From Cydia pomonella (taxonomy: Eukaryota > Arthropoda > Insecta > Lepidoptera > Tortricidae): a stretch of DNA of 64,000 bases. The DNA lies in assembly GCF_033807575.1 (NCBI RefSeq), contig NC_084704.1, positions 33,333,968 through 33,397,967 of the forward strand, given 5' to 3'. The position numbers and the translations under genes were made by a program. Every line of letters begins with the position of its first letter. Position 1 is the stretch's first letter. A model generated the notes under the pieces. It made no database searches. It saw only the letters and a list, made by a program, of their open reading frames with translations, and had not been told where the DNA came from. Positions 33,307 to 43,800 of the stretch are shown piece by piece.

Positions 33307-34776
33307 ACGTCCCTATTAAGTTGATAGATACTTAACCATTTATTTGATTTACATTGATAGATTATGTCTATTTTTAAACTAAACCATAATGTTGCTATCT
33401 GGATTATGATGTAATTTTTAGTCATTATTAGAATTTATTTTTGACAATCACAATATAGATTCATATAAATTGACATGAATGTAATTTCTAATGCAATCAT
33501 ATGTTGTGTATAAATAAATCTAAAATCTAAATCTATTATTTAGTGTTCTGTAGCAATTTCTTAATGTTGTTTTATTATCAAACAAAGAATACTTTAAGGG
33601 TTGTCCCATACAAATTAGGTCAGTAATCATACATTGCACATGGTTATTATTTACAATCAATTATGGCGTAGTAGTCAAACACTATATGGAATACTAAAAT
33701 AGTTTACTAACTCATTCAGAATCACGATACAAAAGCTAATTATATATACACGAACATAAAGCTAGGAGGTGCTAAATCAAATTGCGGAAATATTATGCAC
33801 CGTATGAAATGCACTCATGTTAAGTAGGTTACAGCGCATAAGGAAAAGCCTTTCTCTTTCATCTCTATCGACGATATGAACAAAGGATACCTAGGTTAAA
33901 TCGCTACGTAATAGAAATTTATTATTTATAGCGAAAATTTCATATAATAACATTTCTTGAACATAACAAATACAAAATGCTGAGGACGAGAATGAAGGTG
34001 ACAACTCCGTCTTTACTTAACACTACACATTTGCTATACTAACCATAATATGATTGTAGAAATTGTCATTTAAATGCACACCACAACTTAGCACTTCTTC
34101 GCAAAAACACAATAGTATGCAGTTATTTCGTAACTAATTGTAACGCAATTTCGTTTTATTAGCAGTAAACCTTGTGTGATATTTTCATATGTTCACTCTT
34201 CACTCGTCATTATTTTTTTTCTTTCATCGACAATACCACAGATAGGATAGAAATCGATAGCTCGAAGTGCTTTTTTTAAGAATGTTTCGCACGACGAATG
34301 TAGCTGAAGCAAGTACAGGCAAAGGCTACTTGCGCGAGTAGCATACTAAGTTTGTTAAGTTACATATTTAAGTTTGGAGCAAGTTTGGAGCTTAGAAGGA
34401 GGCGGGTTACTTGCGTAAACAGTAAACACGGCAGTATGTTGACTGCGTAAAAAAGACGTGGTAAAGACTTGGTAGCAAATCCTATAAATTAAGGTACACA
34501 TGCCTTGATATTGATATACTCATTACCAGTGAGTATTGTATTATGTGCTCAACAATGTGAAACAATTTGATTGTGTGTTATATATATTATTTATTTTACG
34601 CTTTTTTACATTGGTCACACTAAAAGTGACGTTTGCTTGTCGTATTTGCTTTTTTACCTGTTGCGGCGAAATAGAAATGATTATCGGATATTTGCTTTGC
34701 TAAAATAGAAAAGGACGAAAAAGAGGCGAGTAAAAATTCATTTTATGAGTGAAGACCATTGTTGTTAAATATAACC
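33307..34776. other. Upstream region of TAF7, nothing recognised
   Basis: AT-rich, no coding exon seen. It should hold the TAF7 promoter and perhaps the HECTD1 promoter, as the two genes are head-to-head. No convincing TATA box or known element was found. Confidence 0.4.
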
Positions 34777-35913
34777 ATGAATAGACGTGAGCCAGATTAC
34801 CCCGTTGAGTTAGAATCTCAATTTATAATGAGGTTACCAACGGAACCAGCTAAAGCCCTTCGTGAGCTTTTACAATCCGGGGATAATTTTAAAAACAGAC
34901 TTACTATTCAATTTGAAAACGATATGAGGCATGGCGAAGTACGCTTCGATCACTGGCTGCTTCATGCAAAGATCGTTGATTTGCCCACTATAATTGAGTC
35001 ATTAAAAACCATTGATAGAAAGAGTGTTTACAAAACTGCGGATATATGTCAGATGATGATATGCAAAGAAGAATTAGACCCTGTATCTACGGAGGACGAA
35101 TCGCCAAAAAAGAAGAAAGATCCTCTCAAAGTTGATAAGAAATATCTTCATCCTCACGGCATCACACCACCTACCAAAAACATAAGAAAGAGGCGTTTCC
35201 GGAAGACTTTGCGCAAGAAGTGTATGGAGGCCCCCGAAATAGAAAAAGAAGTAAAGAGACTGCTGCGCGCTGATAATGAGGCTGTGAGTGTCACATGGGA
35301 GGTGATCCAAGAGGAAGACGAAGTTAAACATGAGCCCAGCGCATCAACATCAGCTAAATCAGAGAAAACCAAGCCAAAGAAGGAACAAAACATTAAGCGA
35401 GACTTGACGGAGAGCTCATCAAAGGTTGAGGACATATTTGGTGGTGCTGTCAGTGACAGTGATGCAGAAGATGATAATGTAAATGTTGATGTAGACGACA
35501 GGTTATCCTCATATGATGATCATTTCTCGGACACCAACTCCATTTATGGCACCAGTGACTTTAAAGGAGGAAATTTAGCTACCCAATTTAAACCTGAAAT
35601 GTTTAGCTCCACACAAAGAATGGAGCCACAAGCCTCATCAAGCCACCAAATGGACATAGAAATGAGCAGTCAGGAGCAATTCTCGCTAGATGACTTCTTG
35701 CAGTCAGAAGATAAGAGCGGTGTAAGCTCCAAGCTGCAGCAGATCAGCGCGGAGCTTGAAGAACTGAAGCAGCGCCGTCAGCGCACTCAGCATGAGATAG
35801 CTGGACTGGAGAACCAGACCCTTCGGCAGAGGTTCCAAGACACTCTACAGACCCTCAACCAAGATATTATGTACAAGGAATTGGAATACCAAAACCTCCA
35901 GAGGCAAAAATAG
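34777..35913 (+). CDS. TAF7: Transcription initiation factor TFIID subunit 7 (378 aa)
   Basis: TAF7 is a nuclear TFIID subunit that contacts TAF1 and takes part in promoter binding. The N-terminal TAFII55 domain (about residues 5-170) is well conserved: ELESQFIMRLP, then RHGEVRFDHWLLHAKIVDLP and IESLKTIDRKSVYKTADICQ, followed by LHPHGITPPTKNIRKRRFRK and EKEVKRLLRADNEAVSVTWE. An acidic, serine-rich middle follows, and a coiled coil closes the C-terminus (about 315-378). The start is the ATG at 34777; the open frame extends slightly upstream only through a TTG. There is no intron. Length fits insect TAF7. Confidence 0.96.
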   Translation: MNRREPDYPVELESQFIMRLPTEPAKALRELLQSGDNFKNRLTIQFENDMRHGEVRFDHWLLHAKIVDLPTIIESLKTIDRKSVYKTADICQMMICKEELDPVSTEDESPKKKKDPLKVDKKYLHPHGITPPTKNIRKRRFRKTLRKKCMEAPEIEKEVKRLLRADNEAVSVTWEVIQEEDEVKHEPSASTSAKSEKTKPKKEQNIKRDLTESSSKVEDIFGGAVSDSDAEDDNVNVDVDDRLSSYDDHFSDTNSIYGTSDFKGGNLATQFKPEMFSSTQRMEPQASSSHQMDIEMSSQEQFSLDDFLQSEDKSGVSSKLQQISAELEELKQRRQRTQHEIAGLENQTLRQRFQDTLQTLNQDIMYKELEYQNLQRQK

Positions 35914-35925
35914 TTATTGAAAGAA

Positions 35926-35931
35926 AATAAA
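35926..35931 (+). terminator. Poly(A) signal of TAF7
   Basis: AATAAA lies 13 bases after the TAF7 stop codon. It is close, but is the first canonical signal downstream. Confidence 0.5.
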
Positions 35932-36711
35932 AGTGAGATAAGTTAAACTTTGTACGTAAAAGTATTTATTCTTCATGCATTTAATATACTTAATGAACTG
36001 GTAGCTGCTGACACAAATAATAAATAACATATGTACTAACAAATTAAATAATAAATAATTTTAAATGAATATTTTTTATAGTATGTATTATGTAACCTGC
36101 CACTACCTACCACTGTATGTATGTGTACCTACCACTCTATTCCTATTTATTCCAGGGTGATAATAATTATTATTTTATTCTAATCAGTCCCTCTGCACCT
36201 CTAGGGTGCCTTAACACAGAAACACACACACTTAATCAATCCCAATAATAATTAAGGATAACCTCACTCATACCTACTCTTGTTTCATGTTGAACTCCAC
36301 ATGTTCCCTATTGGCTGTAACGAAAACTAAAAAAAAGAAAAGTGTATTGAGGGCATATGGTATTTGGTTGGGACAGGTGAAGACGTTTAGCAGGCGAAAA
36401 AATAATATGTCTGTGAAGTTACACTGTTCAACATAATTATGTTTTACATGGTGGTGTAATTAAGATGACAAATCGTCTTCTGCCCTTGCTCACGTTAATA
36501 CATCTCTAGATTTACGAGGGAGTTATATCTAGTACTCCCGGCTCTGCTTGCGACTGCAAGCACTAAAGCATGACTAAAGCGTGGTAGTAGTAGGACCGTT
36601 TTCAAAAGTATCTTTCAATGTAAACTTAAATAAATCTTGCGTCAAACATAGTAGAATTAGTAGTAATAGTAGATCCATTATCCAAGAAACGCATGCAACA
36701 GACAGCTGTCT

Positions 36712-36724
36712 GTTGCTAGGCAGC
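36712..36724 (+). promoter_or_regulatory. X-box-like RFX site upstream of DYNC2LI1
   Basis: GTTGCTAGGCAGC is an imperfect palindrome (GTTGCT-A-GGCAGC) matching the RFX/DAF-19 X-box pattern (RYYNYY-N1-3-RRNRRY) at most positions. It ends 86 bases before the DYNC2LI1 ATG, within the usual distance for ciliary genes. A similar site precedes TTC8. Confidence 0.6.
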
Positions 36725-36810
36725 CATATTTACAAACATTACGCAAATAACGGGCTTACCAAGGATTTACTTTGATCTTTCCTTGATAAAAGGATTTTGG
36801 AGTCTAAAAT

Positions 36811-39757
36811 ATGCTATCAATACCCGAAATCGCTTCACAAATCGTGAATAAGGCGCTGTCGGAAACCAGTGATGATAGTTCAAGGACGGTTTTTGTTATG
36901 GGAAGCAAATCTGTGGTGAGTAAACCAACTGGGAACCGTTTTTTGTTTATTTTATTTACATTTCAATATTTAATACACGTCTTAGGGCCGGTACAGACGG
37001 ACTGCAACTTGTATGGGAACTTCACGTCGACGTTGCAGTCGGCATGCAGTTCCCATACAAGTTGCAGTCCGTCTGTACCGGCCCTTAGTTTCTTGTTATA
37101 TTGCCATCGCCACCCTTGCTTAGTAGTGTGGTAAGGCCACGTAGTTCTATTTTATTAGCGCCTGCATATCAATGAAAAAACGCTTGTAAAATAATCATGC
37201 TATCTATTTGTTTTAGCTAGGCGCTTAGAGTATTTTTTTTTTTACCTAAACTTTATTGCACAAATAAAGAAATATGTACAAATTGCGACACTAAATAGTG
37301 ACACAAGTTAAAGCCATAGTGAACAGTAGTAGTACCAATTTGGCGATATCATTAAGACGTAAGTATAGTTTTCTTTGTCTTATCAGGGAAAATCTACGAT
37401 GCTTCACACATTTCTCGAGAAAAACGAAGTTCCTCGAGAAACTTTAGTCCTAGAGTATTCTTTCGGCCGGAAATCAGTGAACAAACAAAGCATAGACAAG
37501 TCGATATGCCACGTTTGGGAATATGGCGGAAAGTTCGATGTTTTGAAAAACACGCTCACGGCTGTAACCGTTAAAGGAAAGTACTATTGTTGTGTGATGG
37601 TCGACTTGAGTAAAATAAAGAATATCTGGAACATTCTGGAGACCTGTATAGGATCTATAAAAGAGACTTACGATGGTACAGGGATTGAGCCGGAGTTGAT
37701 TATCATTGGCGGGAAATATGATATATTCAAAAATTATGGTAAGTGTAGTTACTGTGCGGGAACCGTACGCACGAATATTCTCCGAAAAATTATTAGCAGT
37801 TAAATTGATAATGGTCATCATCATCACAGATGAGTCAACCCCAAGGATCTACACAACGACTTTACTTATTTTCAGATAATGAAATTAAGAAGATCATAAG
37901 CACAACCATGAGAAGTGTGTCGCTAGCGACCAACTCCCATTTAATATTCTACTCGTCCAAAGAACCTCAATTAGTAAAAAGAGCCAAAGAGATGCTGTAC
38001 AACATTGGCTTTGGGAGCGGTTTTCATGCGAAAGAGAAAAATACAAATTTCTCTAAACCTTTGATTATACCGAAAGGGTTGGACTCTTGGGAGCACATTG
38101 GTGTGCCAGAGTCTACTATGGATATGGTAAATTAGAATTATAAATCATGCATTTTTTTTAAAGATTTACGCAATTTATTTTTGGGGATAGGAAGATAGGA
38201 ACTGTACTATCCGGTTCGAAGGACCATTGGGACCTAGTTACCAAAGAGAATTTGAAATAAAGGTGGTTTGATAAAGGAAGCTTTGTAGCCGCAGTATGTT
38301 TAGTGCCATCTTTCGTCACATGATTAAAACTTTTAAAACGCCATTTGACTTTGATCCTTATTCTTTCATAATTTATGTGCTAAATATCAAAAAGTGGCGC
38401 CATCTAATAGATCAAAGGCCATAGGTATATTGGCGGCATCGTTTCGAGCGATAGCACCACAACCTTTAACCGATGCCCTGTAAGATGGCGCCACGTTTTG
38501 ATATTTAACACATATACCATATAACATATACACCGTGGGCCAATTAAACCCGACAGATTTTAACCACGCATTCCTGAGGTCATAAGGAGCAAAAAATGTT
38601 AAGTATATGAGTTTTGGCCAAATTCGCCAAAAAAAAATTTTTTTTTTGCCGAAAAAAAAATTCCTTTTGCGTTTTCTGTACACGACACGTTATTTATTAT
38701 TACACCTTGGTGAAAAAAAAATCATTACAACGAATAAGTAAAGTTTTTTTTTATTTACAGACGAAGATTGCGAGTTTACTTTAATATCTGTCAGTAGGTA
38801 TGTCTAAACCAAGTCACATAGTGGCAGCGTCACAGCTAAAAAGGCGTTTCTGACTAACTTATAAAAGAAACAAGTTTTCACAGAAATTGTCATTATCTTT
38901 AAAACAAGACCGATTTCAGAAAACATTGTATGACATTTTAGTCTCTAAATGCGGTCAAGAATACACCTTTGAAATCTGTCGGGTTTAATTGACCCACGGT
39001 GTATATATATCAGTGCATGAATTAGGATCAAAGTCAAATGGCTAAAAGTTTTAATCATGTGTCGAAAGATAGCAATAAATTTACTGTGGCTACAAATTTT
39101 TTTTTGGAAATCCACCTCTATTTCAAATTCTTTTTGGTAGTTACGCAATAACGTTCCAATTCCCAATAAAAACACTTGGAACGTTTGAGCATAAATTGCC
39201 TCCAATTATAACAACCAGTGCGTGGAGCACGAAGGGCTATATGCCTCCTTATCCGGCCTTAAGATTAGCGTCTGCATAATAAGCACTAGAGCCTGGCCAA
39301 AATGTTTCCGTCACTGAAAAAGAAGGCAATTTCAAATGTATGTGACTCTTCACATACATTTGAACCTACCTCCCACACCTACAATTTTCGAAATTTGCTG
39401 TTTTTATGGTTATATATGTTTGGCCAGGTTATACTTACTTACGTAGCCTCTTAATACGCCTTTAAATAAGTATGCTAACGAATGACGCTTAAAAAGTATT
39501 AGACTCAATTAAATATTTCTATCACTTCTATCTTAGCATTTACCAAAATCACATAATTATGTCTGCAGATCAAAGCCCGTCACCTATCCAGGATAGCGCC
39601 CGAGGCCGAGGTTACAGGGAACGTTACTACTACGAGGCCGAAACTCACACACCCCGAACCAGTGCTCGACGCCTTGGCCTCGGCCAAGTATGACGAACTG
39701 CGCAATATGGAGTCCTTTGATTTATCAATTGGCGAATATTTGAAAGCCTTGGATTAA
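36811..39757 (+). CDS. DYNC2LI1: Cytoplasmic dynein 2 light intermediate chain 1 (298 aa, 4 exons)
   Basis: Exons 36811-36915, 37387-37738, 37876-38126 and 39569-39757 join in frame (897 nt, phases 0, 1, 0). The protein belongs to the dynein-2 motor that drives retrograde intraflagellar transport in cilia. The Walker A motif GSKSVGKST is split exactly by intron 1. Other matches are LVLEYSFGRKS, CHVWEYGG, VMVDLSKIKNIW, LIIIGGKYDIFKNY, KPLIIPKGLDSW and a short C-terminus with AKYDELRNMESF. It is shorter than the human protein (about 351 aa); a segment after GVPESTMDM appears to be missing or lies in an exon I could not find. Intron 3 carries a nested MITE; intron 1 a PIF-type MITE. An AATAAA follows at 39854. 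Confidence 0.92.
36985..37084. mobile_element. PIF/Harbinger-type MITE, 100 bp
   Basis: Ends GGGCCGGTACAGACGGACTG and complement, with a TTA target duplication (36982-36984 and 37085-37087). The arms are ~38 bp and perfect, so insertion in DYNC2LI1 intron 1 is probably recent. Confidence 0.8.
37238..37320 (-). mobile_element. LINE 3'-tail fragment
   Basis: The plus strand shows poly-T then CTTTATTGCAC, the reverse of a LINE 3' end related to the tails at 16862 and 61461. Short and truncated. Confidence 0.45.
38236..39143. mobile_element. Long-TIR MITE interrupted by another MITE, in DYNC2LI1 intron 3
   Basis: Inverted arms of over 100 bp start GTTACCAAAGAGAATTTGAA and end in the complement at 39142. 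A shorter relative lies at 63319-63578 with the same ATGATTAAAACTTTTA and GGCGGCATCGTTTCGAGCGA motifs. Most of the centre is a second transposon (38531-39001). Confidence 0.75.
38531..39001. mobile_element. Tc1/mariner-type MITE nested in the element above
   Basis: Terminal inverted repeats of 30 bp (CACCGTGGGCCAATTAAACC at the left, one mismatch in the arm) with TATA on both sides (38527-38530 and 39002-39005), consistent with TA-targeted insertion. Interior 471 bp with no transposase frame. Confidence 0.82.
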
Positions 39758-39853
39758 GTCTTGTTGAAATTATGGCACAGACTACTTGAGTGTTAGCGTA
39801 ACGTAAGTAGGTAAATAATTTCATATAGATACTTATGATTTGATGAAAACAGA

Positions 39854-39859
39854 AATAAA
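39854..39859 (+). terminator. Poly(A) signal of DYNC2LI1
   Basis: AATAAA 97 bases after the DYNC2LI1 stop codon, with a second overlapping AATAAA-like stretch immediately downstream. Confidence 0.5.
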
Positions 39860-39989
39860 ATAAAGGTAAGAGAAATAAATATATGGAATACAGCTAAGAA
39901 ATAAAAACACACGTTTATCTAAATAAGATATTTTTAATTATTTAAATCTTCAACTCGTTTCCTACATTTCCATAATTATACTTCTATTT

Positions 39990-40285
39990 CAGCCTATATA
40001 CGTCCCACTGCTGGGCACAGGCCTCCTCTCATGAGCGAGAGGGCTCGGGCTATAGTCCCCACGCTAGCGCAATGCGGATTGGGGACTTCACATACACCTT
40101 TGAATTTCTTCGTAGATATATGCAGGTTTCCTCACGATGTTTTCCTTCACCGAAAAGCTAGTGGTCAATATCAAATGACATTTCGTACATAAGTTCCGAA
40201 AAACTCATTGGTACGAGCCAGGATTTGAACCCACGACCTCCAGATTGAAAGTCGGACGTCATATCCACTCGGCTACCACCGCTTC
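39990..40285 (-). mobile_element. tRNA-derived SINE, about 296 bp
   Basis: On the minus strand: head with A-box-like GTAGCCGAGTGG and B box GGTTCAAATCC, body with GTTTTTCGGAACTTATGTAC, and a tail ending CCAGCAGTGGGACGTATATA. It lies between the convergent 3' ends of DYNC2LI1 and TTC8. A tail fragment is at 6903-6998. Confidence 0.85.
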
Positions 40286-40841
40286 ACTATACTTCTATTT
40301 ATCGTTCATAAATTCGTTTTCGACATTACGAATATTACGATGTACTTATGTAGGGTATAGTCAAGGTATTAAATATCGACACGGACAAAGTGCCAAAAAT
40401 ATGTACCTACTTATACGCGTCTATTGCACATACATTAACCCTTTTCCAGGCATAGTACGATTTATGGACCACGTATGTACAAGCCATTAGAATTTTAACT
40501 TTAACATTCCGATTTAAGGTTCAAATTAGATTACACTTTCAGGAAATGTTACTTGTCTTCAAATGAATCATCAAATGATTTTTTGGGAAAACCTTGTAGA
40601 TTGGTGCGGCCTGGAAAAGGGCAAAAGGGTAGTGTCTCGATATTTAATACCTTGACTGGACGTCGCTTGAATGGGTAGATACTACATATTTACATTTGAC
40701 CTCTGACTTGCCAAAAGTAACCTCGCCTGCGCGAGAAATGTATAGGAGTTCCCCTTTGTTTGTCAACAGAACCCGTATCAGTAATCAAAATATGATGTTT
40801 CGGACACCCTTCCGCTTCCCATCTCGAAAGTATATGCTTGT

Positions 40842-43800
40842 TTACTTGTCTTTGCGTGTACGCAGCCGTGCATCCAAGGTCTTCAGCGCGTGGCGCGCGG
40901 GCCCATTTTCCGAGTTGGTGGCCAGGCTCACCTGTAGACAGCGCCGCGCCAATACCATGTCTCCTGTGGACTATCAAATACCTAAATGTTATTAGGGTGT
41001 AGTTGTAGCCTTGGACTGTGCGCTTTATGCAGATTAGGGACTTCACAAAACTTGCAAAGATCGTGTATCTCCAAGGCCTTATTTGCAAGAATTCTACAGT
41101 AATCCGTCAGTAGGTAACTACCTAGAAGGATTTCTCAAGTTTTCGTGTCCAATTTAGGCAGGTACCAACTCAACTTGCACTTTGGACACAACCTGTTTTG
41201 CTTATCATCAGCCTTTCAGACTTTATCGTCTCTATTATTGCTTACTACATGTAAACTCTGGTACTTTCTCACCAAATATTAACGTCATTGGTTAATTTGT
41301 GTATATCCTCATTTTTCATTCATCTCTCACTACGAACTTCGAAACTGATCGAATTTTGAAATATAACTTGTGTTGTGTTACGACTTGCTGGCCAATGTCT
41401 AGTTTGCTTACCAAAGCTACATGCGCCAAGTTGAACCATATATTGGACCGCGTCTCCGGATTGGTGGAGAAATACAGCGCTTGCCTGAAGCAGGGCAGCG
41501 TGAGGTCCCATTGGTTGCAGTATAAGCAGCAAAGAGCCAGATTGTTGTATATCTCAGCGCCTGGTGGGTTCGTCGCTAATAACCTCCTGGAATATATTAC
41601 GATATTTTATTGGCGACTGTACCTACCAGGAAACTACAAAAATGAGTGCGAGCAGCAAGATCTAATAGAAAGCGTGTGCGCGAACTATACGGGACAACAC
41701 AATAGCCCCCTGTTTAAGCTGCCTTTCCACTGGATTACAACCAATGCTGTTGTAAAATAATTTTCATTTCTCATGCTCTGAAATTGGGTCGTTGTTGTTC
41801 TATGAATTGTGCAGGAAGTGGTACGTTTCTACACTAAAGCATTTTACTTTCCAAGCACGTTTTCTTTAACGGATTCCTTGTACAATTTCCATTCTGATAT
41901 TAATTTATTCGTTCCAAATATTTTATTAATTAATTTAATTTATCAGTTGCGCGCGCGCAGTCGTAACTACCGGTCGCGTCGCGAATCGCATCATGGCGCA
42001 TACGTTGAAGTGCAACAATTGTGATATTGTGGTGAACGAACTGTTGGCGTTTGTGATAAATAAGTTACATCTTATGGACGATGAGAGCATGAGCAGAATT
42101 TGTTTGGCCTTTTTTACGGCTCAAGACATAAGGACGGCTAAGGATCTGCTGTTTTTATCCGTCCCGGTACGGAAAAAGAAGATGAACCGAAGGAGAGAGG
42201 GGCACCAACGCCGTGATATTGACGATATTATTGACCTGGCGCGAGAGACAGATCCTGACAAGTTTCCAGTTTTTGTGGCCAGGGACTTGCACAAGCTACC
42301 GCCGATAGACTTTGACTCTGTGGACCTAACCTCGCTTCTTAAAGATATGGTAGTGCTTAAAAATGAACTGCAAGCCATAAAAGCGCGGTATGTTACGCAG
42401 GAACAGTTTGAAAATTTGGAAAAGATTGCTATGGAGTGCCGCAGGATTACAAACGAAAGTGATCCATTCTATAGAAACGTTAGTCATTCAAATTTAAATG
42501 TTAATGTCAGACGTGGTGCATATTTAAACAGCGGACCAATGGGTCTACACATGTCATCGCGCAGTATAGAATGCTCCGATGAAGATAACAAGACTGTCCT
42601 ATCCCAGTCGAGCCCGCTTGGGACTGGTATCTCGCCATCCCACTCGCCGAATCGAAAACAGGCCGAACATACGAACAGCGACCGCGCTGATCAAGAAAAC
42701 ACACCCGCGCATGCGCTGGACCTTGCGCAGCAGCCATTATCGCCGCACTCCTCACCCCCGGCCCCGCCGTCCTCCGCCATTGCAATTAAACAGCCGCCGA
42801 GTAAACAAGTGCCGAGCACCGGTGAGCAAGTCGAGGCGATAACAATAAAAATAGCAGAAAGTCAGGAGTTACTGAATCCAGCGAGTTTGGACCCTGTTAT
42901 GAGCTTTGCTGATATAGCGAAGGAGGGAGAATGGAAGAAAGTGACGAGGAGGTCAAAACCTGCGCCGAAGAACCGTCGTGTAGGCATGATGGGCAAGGCC
43001 GAAACCAAAACCAACTTCAAAGCTGCCGAACCGAAGATTCCTATTATGATTACGAACGTACACAAGGACACGTCAAAAGCAGACATAATAAACTACATAC
43101 GTGAGAAAACTAGTGACACAGTGACGCTTGAACAAATAGTGATGAAAAACAAAAGCAATAACTATAACGCGTATAAGTTCTATGTTTGTCAAGAAAAAGT
43201 GAGCATGTTTTTAGATGACTCATTGTGGCCGAGGGGCATAATATTTCGCAGGTTTATTACATCTAAGTATGTACTTGTAAATACCGGCCGCGATACCGCG
43301 CCGAGCGTCACTACCAGTGCTACGCCGGGTGCTACGAGTGCTACGACGATCTTAAGTAAACAAACCTAATTAAGATAATGGGATTAAGTGAAGTAACACT
43401 ATGTTCATTTAATTGTCGAAGTATCAAACGATCCATTGACGATATTAGAAGATTGTGCAATACGGCGGATATAATAGCGATTCAAGAGCACTGGCTTATA
43501 CCAAGCGATCTTGCATACTTAAATACCGTAAGTGACGAGTTTGCTTGCACTGGGACCTCAGCGGTGGACACGACAGCGGGAATGTTGCGCGGCAGGCCGT
43601 ACGGTGGCACTGCACTTCTGTGGCGTAAGAAGCTCTTTCCGTCTACGTCGGTTATTCAGTGCGATAACGTTAGGATTAGCGCGATCGATATAACGTTGGA
43701 TGATAAGCACATAATAGTGTTTAGCGTTTACATGCCTAATAATGCTATCGATAACCTGCCGGATTTTGTACAATGTGTCAGTACAATGGAAGCTATAGTG

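Noticed and set aside
34759..34776. A longer TAF7 N-terminus
   Set aside because: The extra six codons would start with TTG; the first ATG is at 34777 and fits the family start.
40842..40976. Acceptor CCACAG at about 40965 for the last TTC8 exon
   Set aside because: It gives the wrong phase with the preceding exon; GATAG/TCCACAGG (AG at 40971-40972) keeps the frame and matches BBS8 position by position.
40690..41088. A 132-codon minus-strand frame overlapping TTC8 exon 6
   Set aside because: It reads the exon in a different frame; only the frame giving LARRCLQVSLATNSENG matches BBS8.
41299..41760. A 153-codon plus-strand frame as a gene
   Set aside because: It is antisense to TTC8 exon 5 (41586-41412), which has clear BBS8 homology and correct splice sites.
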